In this document: one piece after another, positions 23,914 to 33,246 of the stretch
Layout: each line of letters opens with the position of its first letter
How positions within the stretch are numbered: position 1 is the first letter of the stretch
Assembly: GCA_025353485.1 (NCBI GenBank)
Contig: JANXQO010000179.1
Span: 1-52,022 of the forward strand
DNA from: Chitinophagales bacterium
Lineage (GTDB): Bacteria; Bacteroidota; Bacteroidia; Chitinophagales; Chitinophagaceae
Direction: 5' to 3'
DNA: 52,022 nt
Translations under genes and position numbers: made by a program
Notes under the pieces: model-generated
What the model was told of the DNA's origin: nothing
The model's input: only the letters and a program-made list of their open reading frames with translations
Database searches by the model: none

Positions 23914-25617
23914 TTATTCAGAAAGTTTTATATCAATCACTTTCAGTTGCAAATGTATTTCTCCGTTCCATTCATTTTCATCAAGAGTATAAATCATATC
24001 AAGCGGCTTATTCAATTGCAGTAAATAAAATTTATCGGCCATATTAAATCCTATCCCGGCGAAAGTAATATTATCCTGCTTTACAATAAATCTTACATGC
24101 AGCTCTTTTACAATTTTTGACCAGGAAGTATCAACAACATTTTTAGAAATAAAAACCGGCCGCATATTTTCCGGGCCAAAAGGTTCCATCTGCGTAATGA
24201 TATTATAAAAGCTTTTGGTAATATTTTTAAAATTTATTTCAGCATCAATTATTATTTCAGGTATCAATAAATGAGGTTCGATAATGGCCTCAACTACCTG
24301 CTCAAATTTATTGCTGAAGGCTTCCACATTATCAGGAAGCATAGTTAATCCTGCAGCCGCAAAATGGCCACCATAGCCAATAAGATGCTCACGACATGCA
24401 TGGATGGCTTCATATAAATTAAAACCTCTAACACTTCTTGCGCTGCCGGATACCACTTCGCCGCTTTGCGTTAATACAACTGTAGGACGGTAATATTTTT
24501 CAATTAATCTTGAGGCAACAATGCCAACAACACCTTTGTGCCAATGACTTTTAAAAACAACTGTTGTTTTTTTGTTTATCAAAATTTCATCTCCATCAAT
24601 TATGGATAAAGCTTCTTCGGTAATGGTACTGTCAGCATCTTTTCTATCTATATTATCACTATGCAACATTTCAGCATATTCCAGCGCTTTATTAAAATCA
24701 TCTTCCACAAACATTAATACGGCTTTTCTTGCATCATCCATTCTGCCTGCAGCATTTACCCGTGGAGCAATTATAAAAACAACATTATTAATAGAGAATT
24801 TTTTTTGAATTCCGCTTAGTTGCACCAAAGCTTTTATTCCGGCACAAGGCTCTTCATTTATTTTTTTTAAACCATAAAAAGCAAGAACACGATTTTCACC
24901 GGTTAGAGGAACAATATCGGCTGCAATTGCTGTGGCCACAAGATCAAGGTAAGAGAGATATTCAGTTTCAGGGATATTCAATCGTTGTGAAAGTGCAGTG
25001 ATCAATTTAAATCCCACGCCACAGCCACATAATTCTTTGTATGGATAGTTGCAGCCTTTTTGCTTTGGATTTAGAATAGCAATGGCTGGTGGTAATTCAT
25101 CATCCGGTAAATGATGATCGCAAACAATAAAGTCTATACCTAAAGTTTTTGCATAAGAAATAAGATCAATTGATTTAATGCCGCAATCGAGTGAGATGAT
25201 AAGCCCAAAATTATTTTCTTTTGCAAAATCAATACCCATCTTGCTTACGCCATAGCCTTCGCGATAACGATGGGGTATATAAAATTCGATATTCTGTGGG
25301 AGACAAATTTTTTGGAGAAACTTATACATACAGGCAACAGAAGTGGTACCATCAACATCATAGTCTCCAAACACAAGTATCTTTTCATTTTTTTCTATTG
25401 CAGATAAAATCCTGTCAACTGCTTTGTCCATATCTTTCATCAGCCATGGATCGTGCAATTGAGATAACTGCGGGCGAAAATAATTTTTGGCTATATCATA
25501 TGTATCAATACCGCGCTGTACAAGAATTGTACATAATACTTTATTAATAGAGAGAGATTGATGTAATGCCTCAACTTTTTCTTCGTTTGCCTTTAATATG
25601 TTCCATCTTTTTTGCAT
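23914..25617 (-). CDS. recJ: Single-stranded-DNA-specific exonuclease RecJ
   Basis: RecJ is the 5'-3' ssDNA exonuclease of recombination and mismatch repair. The 567-residue protein shows DHH motifs VFGDYDVDGTTSVACMY, ISLDCGIKS, VCDHHLPDD and LDLVATAIAADIVPL, the DHHA1 segment with SARSVRGFNLYEAI and GYGGHFAAAGLT, and a C-terminal OB domain. Start and stop are normal (ATG 25617). It is co-directional with the polyprenyl synthetase gene upstream and the methyltransferase downstream, with different repeats in the two junctions. Confidence 0.96.
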   Translation of the reverse strand: MQKRWNILKANEEKVEALHQSLSINKVLCTILVQRGIDTYDIAKNYFRPQLSQLHDPWLMKDMDKAVDRILSAIEKNEKILVFGDYDVDGTTSVACMYKFLQKICLPQNIEFYIPHRYREGYGVSKMGIDFAKENNFGLIISLDCGIKSIDLISYAKTLGIDFIVCDHHLPDDELPPAIAILNPKQKGCNYPYKELCGCGVGFKLITALSQRLNIPETEYLSYLDLVATAIAADIVPLTGENRVLAFYGLKKINEEPCAGIKALVQLSGIQKKFSINNVVFIIAPRVNAAGRMDDARKAVLMFVEDDFNKALEYAEMLHSDNIDRKDADSTITEEALSIIDGDEILINKKTTVVFKSHWHKGVVGIVASRLIEKYYRPTVVLTQSGEVVSGSARSVRGFNLYEAIHACREHLIGYGGHFAAAGLTMLPDNVEAFSNKFEQVVEAIIEPHLLIPEIIIDAEINFKNITKSFYNIITQMEPFGPENMRPVFISKNVVDTSWSKIVKELHVRFIVKQDNITFAGIGFNMADKFYLLQLNKPLDMIYTLDENEWNGEIHLQLKVIDIKLSE

Positions 25618-25634
25618 TTTATTTTTGTATTATC

Positions 25635-25660
25635 ATTAGCACATCAGCATATTAGCACAT
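25635..25660. repeat. Short repeat ATTAGCACAT between idsA-like gene and recJ
   Basis: ATTAGCACAT occurs at 25635-25644 and 25651-25660, with CAGCAT between the copies. It lies in the 47-bp gap between the polyprenyl synthetase stop and the recJ start. It is a third junction-repeat type, not palindromic. Confidence 0.6.
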
Positions 25661-25664
25661 TAAT

Positions 25665-26627
25665 TCAATATTTTCTATCTGTTGTATACCTTACTAATTC
25701 TTCCAAACCTTTACGAATGTCACTATCGGGGAACTGATATAAAATTGCTAATGCCTCATCCCTGTACTCATTCATTTTTTTAGTTGCATAAATTATTCCA
25801 CCGGCATTTGTTACACATTCTAAAACTATTTTTATTTTTTTGGCATCTTTATTTTGATTTTTAATTATATAAATCATTTCTCTTCTTTTAGATCTTTCTA
25901 CATTGTTGAGTGTATAAATTAATGGAAGTGTTAATTTTTTTTCTTTAATATCATTGCCAGTCGGCTTTCCTATGTCTTCATTTCCATAATCAAACAAATC
26001 ATCTTTAATCTGGAAGGCAATTCCTACTTTTTCTCCAAACAATTTCATTTTTTCGGCAATAACTTCATCTTTACTTGTACTCCATGCTCCTACACAACAT
26101 GCTGAAGAAAGCAGTGAAGCTGTTTTGCTTCTAATGATCTCAAAATAAATATCTTCTTTAAGATTTAGTTTTCTTGCTTTTTCAATTTGCAGTAATTCAC
26201 CTTCGCTCATTTGCTTAACAGCATCTGATAAAATATGCAGATGTTTAAAATCACCGGCTTCCGTTGAAAGCAATAATCCTTTAGAAAGGAGATAGTCGCC
26301 AACCAATACTGCAATTTTATTTTTCCATAATGCATTTATCGAAAAAAAACCCCGGCGTTCTAATGATTCATCTACAACATCATCATGCACTAAAGTGGCC
26401 GTATGTAATAATTCAACCAAAGCAGCAGCCCGGTAAGTAGATTCATTTACAGGTCCGTGAAGTTTGGCGCTTAAAAAAACAAACATGGGTCTTAACTGTT
26501 TGCCTTTTCGCTTAATAATATATTTCATTATGCGATCGAGTAAAGCTGTTTGGCTTTTAACCGCCTCTTCAAACTTTTTTTCAAAAGTTCTTAATTCCTC
26601 TGCTATAAGGTTTTTTGGGAATTGCAT
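25665..26627 (-). CDS. Polyprenyl synthetase (all-trans long-chain type)
   Basis: This condenses isopentenyl diphosphate onto allylic diphosphates to build a polyprenyl chain, probably the menaquinone side chain. The 320-residue protein has KQLRPMFVFLSA, the first aspartate-rich motif in LVHDDVVDESLERRG (D82-D86), and the second, FQIKDDLFDYG. Chain length cannot be read reliably. ATG 26627 begins MQFPKNLIAEELRTFEK. It is first in a minus-strand run with recJ and the methyltransferase. Menaquinone synthesis via futalosine is also encoded in this window. Confidence 0.9.
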   Translation of the reverse strand: MQFPKNLIAEELRTFEKKFEEAVKSQTALLDRIMKYIIKRKGKQLRPMFVFLSAKLHGPVNESTYRAAALVELLHTATLVHDDVVDESLERRGFFSINALWKNKIAVLVGDYLLSKGLLLSTEAGDFKHLHILSDAVKQMSEGELLQIEKARKLNLKEDIYFEIIRSKTASLLSSACCVGAWSTSKDEVIAEKMKLFGEKVGIAFQIKDDLFDYGNEDIGKPTGNDIKEKKLTLPLIYTLNNVERSKRREMIYIIKNQNKDAKKIKIVLECVTNAGGIIYATKKMNEYRDEALAILYQFPDSDIRKGLEELVRYTTDRKY

Positions 26628-26892
26628 AATGATAAACAGGCAATATAGTGCAGAAACAAATAATTACTGAAATTATAGAAATGTTTAAGCTCATTTGTAC
26701 TTATTTTATAGAATAAATCACCGCTAAAGTTCAGAAATAAGTCATACGTTTACAAAATTGCAACTACATATAAAGATTTGAAAGTTTAAATAATTGCTAA
26801 AAAAAATTTGAATTATAATCTTGGTTTAATATTTTTACAAACAATAAATAATTCTTTTTCTGATAGATCAGTTACTTAGATAAAAAAAAGTT

Positions 26893-28533
26893 ATGGCAAG
26901 CAAAAAGTTACCCTTATTATTACCCTCATTATTATATGGAATATTTTCTCTTTTGGCGTGTTCTGCTTATTCGCAAAGTGGAACTTATGATGTATATGAT
27001 TCAAGTGTTATTACTCCTAAAAAAATGGCTCAGCAAAATGAATTCTGGAATAATACTTATAGTTTTCCTGCAAAGCCCCGTAATCAATTAGAAATTGGAA
27101 TTTCAGGTGGTATGTTTTCAGTTAGCGGCGATGTTCCTTCACGAAACCCTACACCCGGCGGTTCAATACATATTCGCAAAGCATTGGGATATCTTTTTTC
27201 ATTAAGAGCGCAATATACCTACGGAATTGCCAAAGGTTTAGCATGGAATGCCTCTTACAACTTTGCAAAAAATCCAGCATGGGCTGCATACTCTTCTCCA
27301 ATTAGAACCAATAGCGGTGCGCTTGTAAGTTCAATACCAGGGCGGGCTACTGAAGGAGTATTTTATAATTATAAAGCAAAGATACAAGACCTTAGTGTAC
27401 AGGGGATACTTACTTTTAATAATATCCGTTTCCATAAACAAAAATCTGGATTTGTTATTTATGGAGGAGTGGGTTTTGGTATGACTGTATATCATACAAT
27501 GGTGAATGCCTTAAATAGTAGTGGCCAACCTTATAGCACATTATTTAGTAGTATTCCGCTATCGGACCAAACACATGCGAATCGTAAAGAGGTTTTAAAA
27601 AAATTAAAAGATGGCATGGATAATACCTATGAAACCGAAGCTCAGGCTCCAGGGGTACGTAGAGGTAAATTAGGTAATAATACTCTCAGACCTTCAGGCC
27701 ATTTTATTGGCGGCGTAGCTTTTAAGTTAAGCAAGCGGATAAATCTGGCATTTGAAGAAAAATATACGGTAGTAAAAGATGATTTTCTTGATGGGCAAAT
27801 TTGGCAGGAACAAGCGGTTGGGGATGCTGTTTTAACATCTGAATTTGATAGCTATAACTACGCATCAATCGGCATAAATTTTAATCTTGGCGCTAAATCT
27901 GTTGAACCTCTTTGGTGGTTAAATCCTTTGGATTATGCTTATAGTGAATTAAATAATCCCCGCCACATGAAGCTTCCAAAACCAACATTTGATGATGCTG
28001 ATAATGATGGTGTGCTTGATCAATTGGACAAAGAACCAAATACTCCGGCAGGTTGCCCGGTAGATACACATGGTGTAAGCAGGGATACTGATGGTGATGG
28101 GGTTCCTGATTGTAAGGATAAAGAATTAATCACACCTACATATTGTCAACCTGTAGATGCTGATGGAGTTGGTAAATGTCCAGAGCCAGAGTGCTGTAAA
28201 AATCAACCAGCTATTACTGCTCCTGAAGCATGTTCTATTGGTGATCTGCCAAGTATTTCTTTTAAAAGAAATACCAATACTTTATCCAGTGATGCAAAGG
28301 CGATGTTAGCTACAATTGCTTCAAAATTAAAAGCAAATGCAAATTGCAATATAAGTATTACAGGCTATCCAGCAGCATCTAAAGCCTCTCAGGCATTATG
28401 CAGCAAACGAACAGAGGCAATTAAACAATATTTAATGGAGAAAGAAGGAATAAGTTCAGACAGAATAACTACCAATTGCGAAATTGGAGGTGGGGATTCG
28501 AATACAATTGATATTAAAAGTATAAATAAATAG
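26893..28533 (+). CDS. OmpA family outer membrane protein with calcium-binding type repeats
   Basis: A 546-residue exported protein with signal peptide (LACSAYSQS). The N-terminal half looks like an outer-membrane barrel (RNQLEIGISGGMFSVSGDVP, FVIYGGVGFGMTVYHT, NYASIGINFNLG). It is followed by thrombospondin type 3-like repeats with D-x-D-x-D loops (DDADNDGVLDQLDKEPNTPA, DTDGDGVPDCKDKE) and a cysteine-rich stretch, then an OmpA-like C-terminal domain (LPSISFKRNTNTLSSDAKAM to RITTNCEIGGGDS). It probably anchors the envelope to peptidoglycan. A perfect hairpin terminator follows. Confidence 0.82.
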   Translation: MASKKLPLLLPSLLYGIFSLLACSAYSQSGTYDVYDSSVITPKKMAQQNEFWNNTYSFPAKPRNQLEIGISGGMFSVSGDVPSRNPTPGGSIHIRKALGYLFSLRAQYTYGIAKGLAWNASYNFAKNPAWAAYSSPIRTNSGALVSSIPGRATEGVFYNYKAKIQDLSVQGILTFNNIRFHKQKSGFVIYGGVGFGMTVYHTMVNALNSSGQPYSTLFSSIPLSDQTHANRKEVLKKLKDGMDNTYETEAQAPGVRRGKLGNNTLRPSGHFIGGVAFKLSKRINLAFEEKYTVVKDDFLDGQIWQEQAVGDAVLTSEFDSYNYASIGINFNLGAKSVEPLWWLNPLDYAYSELNNPRHMKLPKPTFDDADNDGVLDQLDKEPNTPAGCPVDTHGVSRDTDGDGVPDCKDKELITPTYCQPVDADGVGKCPEPECCKNQPAITAPEACSIGDLPSISFKRNTNTLSSDAKAMLATIASKLKANANCNISITGYPAASKASQALCSKRTEAIKQYLMEKEGISSDRITTNCEIGGGDSNTIDIKSINK

Positions 28534-28552
28534 ATTCGCTTTTTGCAAAATG

Positions 28553-28582
28553 AAAGCCCTTCGCGAAATCGAAGGGCTTTTT
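28553..28582 (+). terminator. Rho-independent terminator after the OmpA-like gene
   Basis: A perfect 11-bp stem, AAAGCCCTTCG (28553-28563) and CGAAGGGCTTT (28570-28580), with a 6-nt loop and a short T run. It lies 20 bp after the OmpA-like stop. Confidence 0.85.
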
Positions 28583-28676
28583 CATAATATATTATTAAAT
28601 CCATTGGTTATTAGCCAACCTCGGATTTATTAAGGTTAATAAGAGATATTTTTATAAAAATTTCTTTTTAAACACG

Positions 28677-28684
28677 TATTTTTG
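28677..28684 (+). promoter_or_regulatory. -7 promoter element of the bamD operon
   Basis: TATTTTTG matches TAnnTTTG and ends 9 bp before ATG 28694, implying a very short leader. The TTG at 28682 that opens the frame earlier lies inside this element, so it is not the start. Confidence 0.5.
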
Positions 28685-28693
28685 CGTTTCTTT

Positions 28694-29518
28694 ATGAGAT
28701 TACTAATTATATTATTGATTACTTCTTTTGCTGCTGTATCCTGTTCCAGTGATTTTGGAAAAGTTCTTAAAAGTAAGGACTATGATTACCAATTGAAAAA
28801 GGCGGATGAATATTTTTATAAAAAAAAGTACAAGCAGGCAGAGCAATTGTATATTGAATTGTTTCCTGTATTTAAAGGCACACAAAAATTTGAAGATTTA
28901 TATTACAAGTATGCATATTGCTCGTATTTTCAAAAAAATTATGAGGATGCAGAAAACCTGTTTAAAGGCTTTTTAGAGGTTTTCCCCAATAGTCCGAAAG
29001 AAGAAGAAATTGCCTATATGCATGCATATATGTATTATCTGCAATCGCCTAAAATTGAATTAGAGCAAACAAATACTTCCAGAGCAATTGGAATGATGCA
29101 AACTTTTATAAATACACATCCAAACTCTTCAAGATTAAAAACTGCATTTGATGTTATTGATAAAAGCCATGCTAAACTGGAGATAAAAGAATATAAAAGT
29201 GCAGAATTATATTTTAAATTACAGCATTACAGGGCGGCTGGTATTGCATTTACCAATTTATTAAACAACTATCCTGAATCAACTAAGGGAGACGAATATA
29301 AATTGATGAGTATTAAATCATTTTATCAATTTGCCAAATTAAGTGTTGCTGAAAAACAAATTGAGAGGTATGAAAAAGCGGTTTCTGAATTTAATGATTT
29401 TACTGATCGCTATCCCGAAAGCAAATTATTAAAAGACGCACAAGAGTATAATAACTTAAGTTTAAATCACATTAAAGAATTACAAAATGAGCAAACTAAG
29501 ACGACAACAAAGCGCTAA
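28694..29518 (+). CDS. bamD: Outer membrane protein assembly factor BamD
   Basis: BamD is the TPR lipoprotein of the BAM complex that inserts beta-barrel proteins. From ATG 28694 it has 274 residues: signal MRLLIILLITSFAAVSCSSD with lipobox AVSC, then TPR helices (DEYFYKKKYKQAEQLYIELF, YCSYFQKNYEDAENLFKGFL, HYRAAGIAFTNLLNNYPEST). It overlaps the omega-subunit gene by 32 bp, indicating coupling. It is the first gene of a block bamD-rpoZ-coaBC-DUF4835-DUF4296 that is conserved in Bacteroidota. The promoter element at 28677-28684 fixes the start. Confidence 0.92.
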   Translation: MRLLIILLITSFAAVSCSSDFGKVLKSKDYDYQLKKADEYFYKKKYKQAEQLYIELFPVFKGTQKFEDLYYKYAYCSYFQKNYEDAENLFKGFLEVFPNSPKEEEIAYMHAYMYYLQSPKIELEQTNTSRAIGMMQTFINTHPNSSRLKTAFDVIDKSHAKLEIKEYKSAELYFKLQHYRAAGIAFTNLLNNYPESTKGDEYKLMSIKSFYQFAKLSVAEKQIERYEKAVSEFNDFTDRYPESKLLKDAQEYNNLSLNHIKELQNEQTKTTTKR

Positions 29519-29828
29519 CACTAGTAATGTTGTTGAAACAAAAAACCTGACTGATATTAAAAGCAAAACCGGCAATTTGTATGAATCTATTGCTGTAATT
29601 GCTAAAAGAGCCAATCAAATTAATATCTCTTTAAAAGAAGAGTTACATAATAAACTGGAAGAATTTGCAAGCCATACAGACAGCCTTGAGGAGATCCATG
29701 AAAATAAAGAACAAATTGAAATCTCAAAAGCATACGAAAGAATGCCTAATCCAGCTTTATTAGCAACAACCGAGTTTATGGATGACAAGGTATATTATCG
29801 TAAAAATGAAGACGATCTTTTTAGTTAA
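29487..29828 (+). CDS. rpoZ: RNA polymerase omega subunit-like protein (Rpb6/RpoZ)
   Basis: A 113-residue protein matching the Bacteroidota omega-type subunit: LTDIKSKTGNLYESIAVIAK and KRANQINISLKEELHNKLEE, then EISKAYERMPNPALLATTEF. Omega helps assemble and stabilise RNA polymerase through the beta-prime subunit. The ATG at 29487 lies within the last 32 bp of bamD. A terminator hairpin follows (29893-29920), so it may end a transcript, with partial read-through to coaBC. Confidence 0.85.
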   Translation: MSKLRRQQSANTSNVVETKNLTDIKSKTGNLYESIAVIAKRANQINISLKEELHNKLEEFASHTDSLEEIHENKEQIEISKAYERMPNPALLATTEFMDDKVYYRKNEDDLFS

Positions 29829-29892
29829 ATAAAGAGGCTAAATTTTGGTAAAACTTTTATATTAATCTTTAGATAAGAAAATATAATTTTAG

Positions 29893-29920
29893 CGACGATT
29901 GTTTTTTAATCGTCGTTTTT
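29893..29920 (+). terminator. Terminator hairpin in front of coaBC
   Basis: CGACGATT (29893-29900) pairs with AATCGTCG (29908-29915) across a 7-nt loop, followed by T5. It ends 4 bp before the coaBC ATG. A TATAATTTTAG stretch just upstream resembles a -7 element (one mismatch to TAnnTTTG), so coaBC may have its own start site inside the hairpin. Confidence 0.7.
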
Positions 29921-29924
29921 ATTT

Positions 29925-31118
29925 ATGCTCTCCGGTAAAAAAATATTAATAGGAGTTACAGGCAGCATTGCTGCTTATAAAGCTATTTTGTTGGTGCGGT
30001 TACTAATAAAAGCCGGTGCAGAAGTAAAAGTGATAATGACTCCTTCGGCAAAAGATTTTGTATCACCTCTTATCTTTTCTACATTATCAAAAAATGAAGT
30101 CTTAATTGATCTTTTCAATGAAACTTCCTGGGCTAATCATGTTAACCTGGGGCGATGGGCCGATGTTATGTTATTAGCTCCTGTAAGCTGCAATACACTG
30201 GCAAAAATGGCCAATGGATTTTGTGACAACTTATTACTGGCAGTATACTTATCTGCAACCTGCTCCGTAATTGTTGCTCCTGCAATGGATGAGGATATGT
30301 GGCATCATCCATCCACCAAATTAAATATTGATAAGATAAAATCTTTTGGAAATAACATAATACCTGTTGAAAACGGAGAACTGGCAAGTGGCTTATTTGG
30401 AGATGGGAGAATGGCAGAGCCAGAGCAAATTCTGCAATATCTGCAGGATTTTTTTTTTAGCAGCAAAGAATTAGAAGGAAAAAAAATATTAGTAACTGCC
30501 GGACCTACTCATGAAGCTATAGACCCGGTAAGGTTTATTAGTAATCATTCTACAGGTAAAATGGGAGTAGCAATCGCAGAAGAATTTGCCCAAAGAGGAG
30601 CGGATGTTACAATAATTTTAGGTCCCTCCAATATAGATGTTAGTAAAAATATACAAACAGTAAAAGTTACTTCAGCCCAGCAAATGTATGATGCCTGTAT
30701 AAACAATTTTTCAAAAAAAGATATAACTGTAATGGCTGCAGCGGTGGCAGATTATAGGCCTCAGGATTTTTCATTAACAAAAATTAAAAAAACAGAAGAT
30801 GTTCTTCCTCTTAATTTAAAAAGAACTAATGATATTTTAAAAGAGATGGGAGAGCAAAAAAATAAAGATCAAATAATTGTTGGATTTGCATTAGAAACCA
30901 ATAATGAAAAAGAAAATGCATTATCTAAGTTAGAAAAGAAAAACCTTGATCTTATTGTTTTGAATTCATTAAATGATGAGGGAGCAGGATTTAGAAGTGA
31001 CACCAACAAAATTACTATTTTTGATAAAAATGGAAATGAATTCAATTTCGAAAAAAAATCTAAAAAGCTTGTTGCCAAAGACATTGTAAACACTATCATT
31101 AAATATAAAAATGCGTAG
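29925..31118 (+). CDS. coaBC: Bifunctional phosphopantothenoylcysteine decarboxylase / phosphopantothenate-cysteine ligase
   Basis: CoaBC performs two steps of coenzyme A synthesis. The N-terminal flavin-dependent CoaC domain (about 1-185) has ILIGVTGSIAAYKAILLVR, NHVNLGRWADVMLLAPVSCN and APAMDEDMWHHP; the family's PAMN motif reads PAMD here, which to my recollection is usual in Bacteroidota. The CoaB domain (from about 186) starts KKILVTAGPTHEAIDPVRFI and has SNHSTGKMGVAIAE and MAAAVADYRP. Length is 397 residues, as expected. The stop overlaps the start of the DUF4835 gene by 8 bp. A terminator hairpin sits 4 bp upstream of the start. Confidence 0.95.
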   Translation: MLSGKKILIGVTGSIAAYKAILLVRLLIKAGAEVKVIMTPSAKDFVSPLIFSTLSKNEVLIDLFNETSWANHVNLGRWADVMLLAPVSCNTLAKMANGFCDNLLLAVYLSATCSVIVAPAMDEDMWHHPSTKLNIDKIKSFGNNIIPVENGELASGLFGDGRMAEPEQILQYLQDFFFSSKELEGKKILVTAGPTHEAIDPVRFISNHSTGKMGVAIAEEFAQRGADVTIILGPSNIDVSKNIQTVKVTSAQQMYDACINNFSKKDITVMAAAVADYRPQDFSLTKIKKTEDVLPLNLKRTNDILKEMGEQKNKDQIIVGFALETNNEKENALSKLEKKNLDLIVLNSLNDEGAGFRSDTNKITIFDKNGNEFNFEKKSKKLVAKDIVNTIIKYKNA

Positions 31119-32028
31119 ATTATTTTTTGTTATAACAATTTTTTTATTAGCAAGCATTATTCAGGCTCAGGAATTACGGGCAAGGATAAATGTATTATCA
31201 AACAGGGTAGGAGGAAATGTAGATAAGAAAACTTTTCAAACCCTGCAAACTGCTTTAAACAATTTTATCAATAACCGTAAGTGGACAACGGATAATTTTT
31301 CTTCCGGAGAAAAGATTGATTGCAGCTTTTTATTAAATCTTGAGTCTACTAACGATGCAAATGTTTACAAAGCTTCATTAACAATTCAATCAGCCCGCCC
31401 GGTATTTAATTCATCTTATTTATCTCCCATAATTAATTTTCAGGACAATGATGTAATCTTTAAATATTCCGAATTTCAGCAAATGGAATTTAATGAAAAT
31501 AGGGTTGCAGGAACAGATCCACTATTTGCTAACCTTACCGCTGTAATTGCTTATTATATCAATATAATTCTTGCATTAGATTATGATTCGTTTTCCCCAC
31601 GGGCGGGAGATCTTTATTTTCAAAAAGCTCAAAACATTGTAAACAATGCACCTGATGGACGAAATATTTCGGGGTGGAAGGCCTTTGACGGAACGAGAAA
31701 TCGTTATTGGCTGGTGGAAAATTTGCTCAATAGCCGGTATACACTTATTCATGATGCATATTATCGGTTTTACAGGATGGGTATGGATAAATTATATGAA
31801 GAAGAGATTGTAGCCCGAAATGAAATTTTAAATGTGTTAAGTCTGCTAAATAATTTTAATTCAGACAATCCCAATACTATGATCCTTCAGTTTTTCTTTC
31901 AGGGGAAAACCCAGGAACTAATAAAAATATTTTCTAAGGCCTCACCTGCGGAAAAAGTAAAAGCGTTGGAATATCTGCAACGCCTGGATATTTCAAATGC
32001 CGCTAAATATAAAGAAGGCTTAAAATGA
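31111..32028 (+). CDS. DUF4835 family secreted protein
   Basis: A 305-residue exported protein with signal MRRLFFVITIFLLASIIQAQ. I recognise it as DUF4835, from RINVLSNRVGGNVDKKTFQT, the typical KWTTDNFSSGEKIDCSF, AYYINIILALDYDSFSPRAG and SPAEKVKALEYLQRLD. The family lies after coaBC in many Bacteroidota and is of unknown function, probably periplasmic. It overlaps coaBC by 8 bp and the next gene by 4 bp (ATGA), so translation is coupled. Confidence 0.88.
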   Translation: MRRLFFVITIFLLASIIQAQELRARINVLSNRVGGNVDKKTFQTLQTALNNFINNRKWTTDNFSSGEKIDCSFLLNLESTNDANVYKASLTIQSARPVFNSSYLSPIINFQDNDVIFKYSEFQQMEFNENRVAGTDPLFANLTAVIAYYINIILALDYDSFSPRAGDLYFQKAQNIVNNAPDGRNISGWKAFDGTRNRYWLVENLLNSRYTLIHDAYYRFYRMGMDKLYEEEIVARNEILNVLSLLNNFNSDNPNTMILQFFFQGKTQELIKIFSKASPAEKVKALEYLQRLDISNAAKYKEGLK

Positions 32029-32387
32029 TAAGATGCATTTTAACAATCTCAATTTTAGTTTTGTTTTATTCCTGTAAAGAATCAATACCATCGGGAATTA
32101 TTAATCAAAAGAAAATGCAGGAAATAGTATGGGATGTTTTAAGAGCTGATGCCCTCTCTAAGCAATTAATTAAAAGTGATTCAGCTAATTCTTTAGCTAA
32201 AGAAAATATTACCCTTACCAAAAAAGTATTTTTAATTCATAACATTACCGCAGATCAATTTGAAAAAAGTTATTCTTATTATACGCAGCATCCGGATATG
32301 ATGAGAAATATGCTTGACAGCCTGAATACACAAAAAACAGGAACGGATACTATAAAAATTCCACTTAAACGTAAACAATTTTGGTGA
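32025..32387 (+). CDS. DUF4296 family lipoprotein
   Basis: A 120-residue lipoprotein with signal MIRCILTISILVLFYSCKES and lipobox FYSC. The rest matches DUF4296: KMQEIVWDVLRADALSKQLI, KENITLTKKVFLIHNITADQ and FEKSYSYYTQHPDMMRNMLD. The family has no known function and is found in Bacteroidota envelopes. It overlaps the DUF4835 gene by 4 bp. It is followed 29 bp later by scoA, so the block may continue. Confidence 0.82.
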   Translation: MIRCILTISILVLFYSCKESIPSGIINQKKMQEIVWDVLRADALSKQLIKSDSANSLAKENITLTKKVFLIHNITADQFEKSYSYYTQHPDMMRNMLDSLNTQKTGTDTIKIPLKRKQFW

Positions 32388-32416
32388 GTAATAATGGTAA
32401 GTAAATAATTATATAG

Positions 32417-33121
32417 ATGAATAAGGTTTTTATAAATGCTGATGAAGCAATTGCGGATGTAAAAAACGGCAATGTTTTAATGTTAGGAGGTTTTGGGCTA
32501 TGTGGTATTCCGGAAAATTGTATTACTGCATTGGTAAAAAAGAACGTAAGGCTTTTAACCTGTATTTCTAATAATGCGGGAGTTGATGATTTTGGAATTG
32601 GATTAATGCTCAGGCAAAAGCAGGTGAAAAAAATGATCTCATCATACGTAGGCGAAAATGCAGAGTTTGAAAGACAATTATTAAGTGGAGAACTTGAAGT
32701 AGAATTAATTCCCCAAGGTACATTAGCCACAAGATGTATGGCTGCAGGTTATGGAATGCCTGCTATATTCACTCCTGCAGGTATTGGTACAGAAGTAGCA
32801 GCAGGAAAAGAAATTCGTAAGTTTAATGGAAAACAATATTTATTAGAATATGCATTTGATGCAGATTTTGCAATTGTAAAAGCATGGAAAGGCGATACAC
32901 AAGGGAATCTTATTTACAAAGAAACAGCCAGAAATTTTAATCCCCTGATGGCAATGGCAGGCAAAATTACAATTGCTGAAGTAGAAGAATTAGTAGAAGC
33001 CGGAGAACTGGATCCAAATAATATTCATACACCCGGTATTTATGTTCATAGAATTTTTAAAGGTGACAATTATCAAAAAAGAATTGAACAAAGAACAGTA
33101 AGAATCCCCCAAACCCCCTAA
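32417..33121 (+). CDS. scoA: 3-oxoacid CoA-transferase subunit A
   Basis: The A subunit of a succinyl-CoA:3-ketoacid CoA transferase, which activates acetoacetate using succinyl-CoA. The 234-residue protein has the glycine-rich VLMLGGFGLCGIPENCITAL, LTCISNNAGVDDFGIGLM, ELIPQGTLATRCMAAGYGMP and TPAGIGTEVAAGKE. The last codons (IPQTP-stop) and the TAA lie in a GC-rich repeat, so the C-terminal tail is repeat-derived. The B subunit follows after 125 bp bounded by inverted copies of that repeat. Confidence 0.93.
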   Translation: MNKVFINADEAIADVKNGNVLMLGGFGLCGIPENCITALVKKNVRLLTCISNNAGVDDFGIGLMLRQKQVKKMISSYVGENAEFERQLLSGELEVELIPQGTLATRCMAAGYGMPAIFTPAGIGTEVAAGKEIRKFNGKQYLLEYAFDADFAIVKAWKGDTQGNLIYKETARNFNPLMAMAGKITIAEVEELVEAGELDPNNIHTPGIYVHRIFKGDNYQKRIEQRTVRIPQTP

Positions 33122-33246
33122 AGAAGAGTTTAGGAAGTACTTACATTTTTATTTAGTGTTTTTCTTTTTGAAATTCTAGGTTAAGATATATTTGAAAAAT
33201 AAATTTATAAACCTTAAAACTAAGTTCCCCTTTAGGGGACAGAGGT
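33104..33246. repeat. Inverted GC-rich repeat pair spanning the scoA stop and scoB start
   Basis: The left copy is AATCCCCCAAACCCCCTAAAG (33103-33123), described here by its core CCCCTAAAG (33115-33123). The right copy has CTTTAGGGG (33230-33238), the exact inverse. The left contains the scoA TAA. The right ends 8 bp before the scoB ATG and shares TCCCCTTTAGGGG with the ftsY leader. The 106 bp between the cores is AT-rich and non-coding. Confidence 0.7.
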
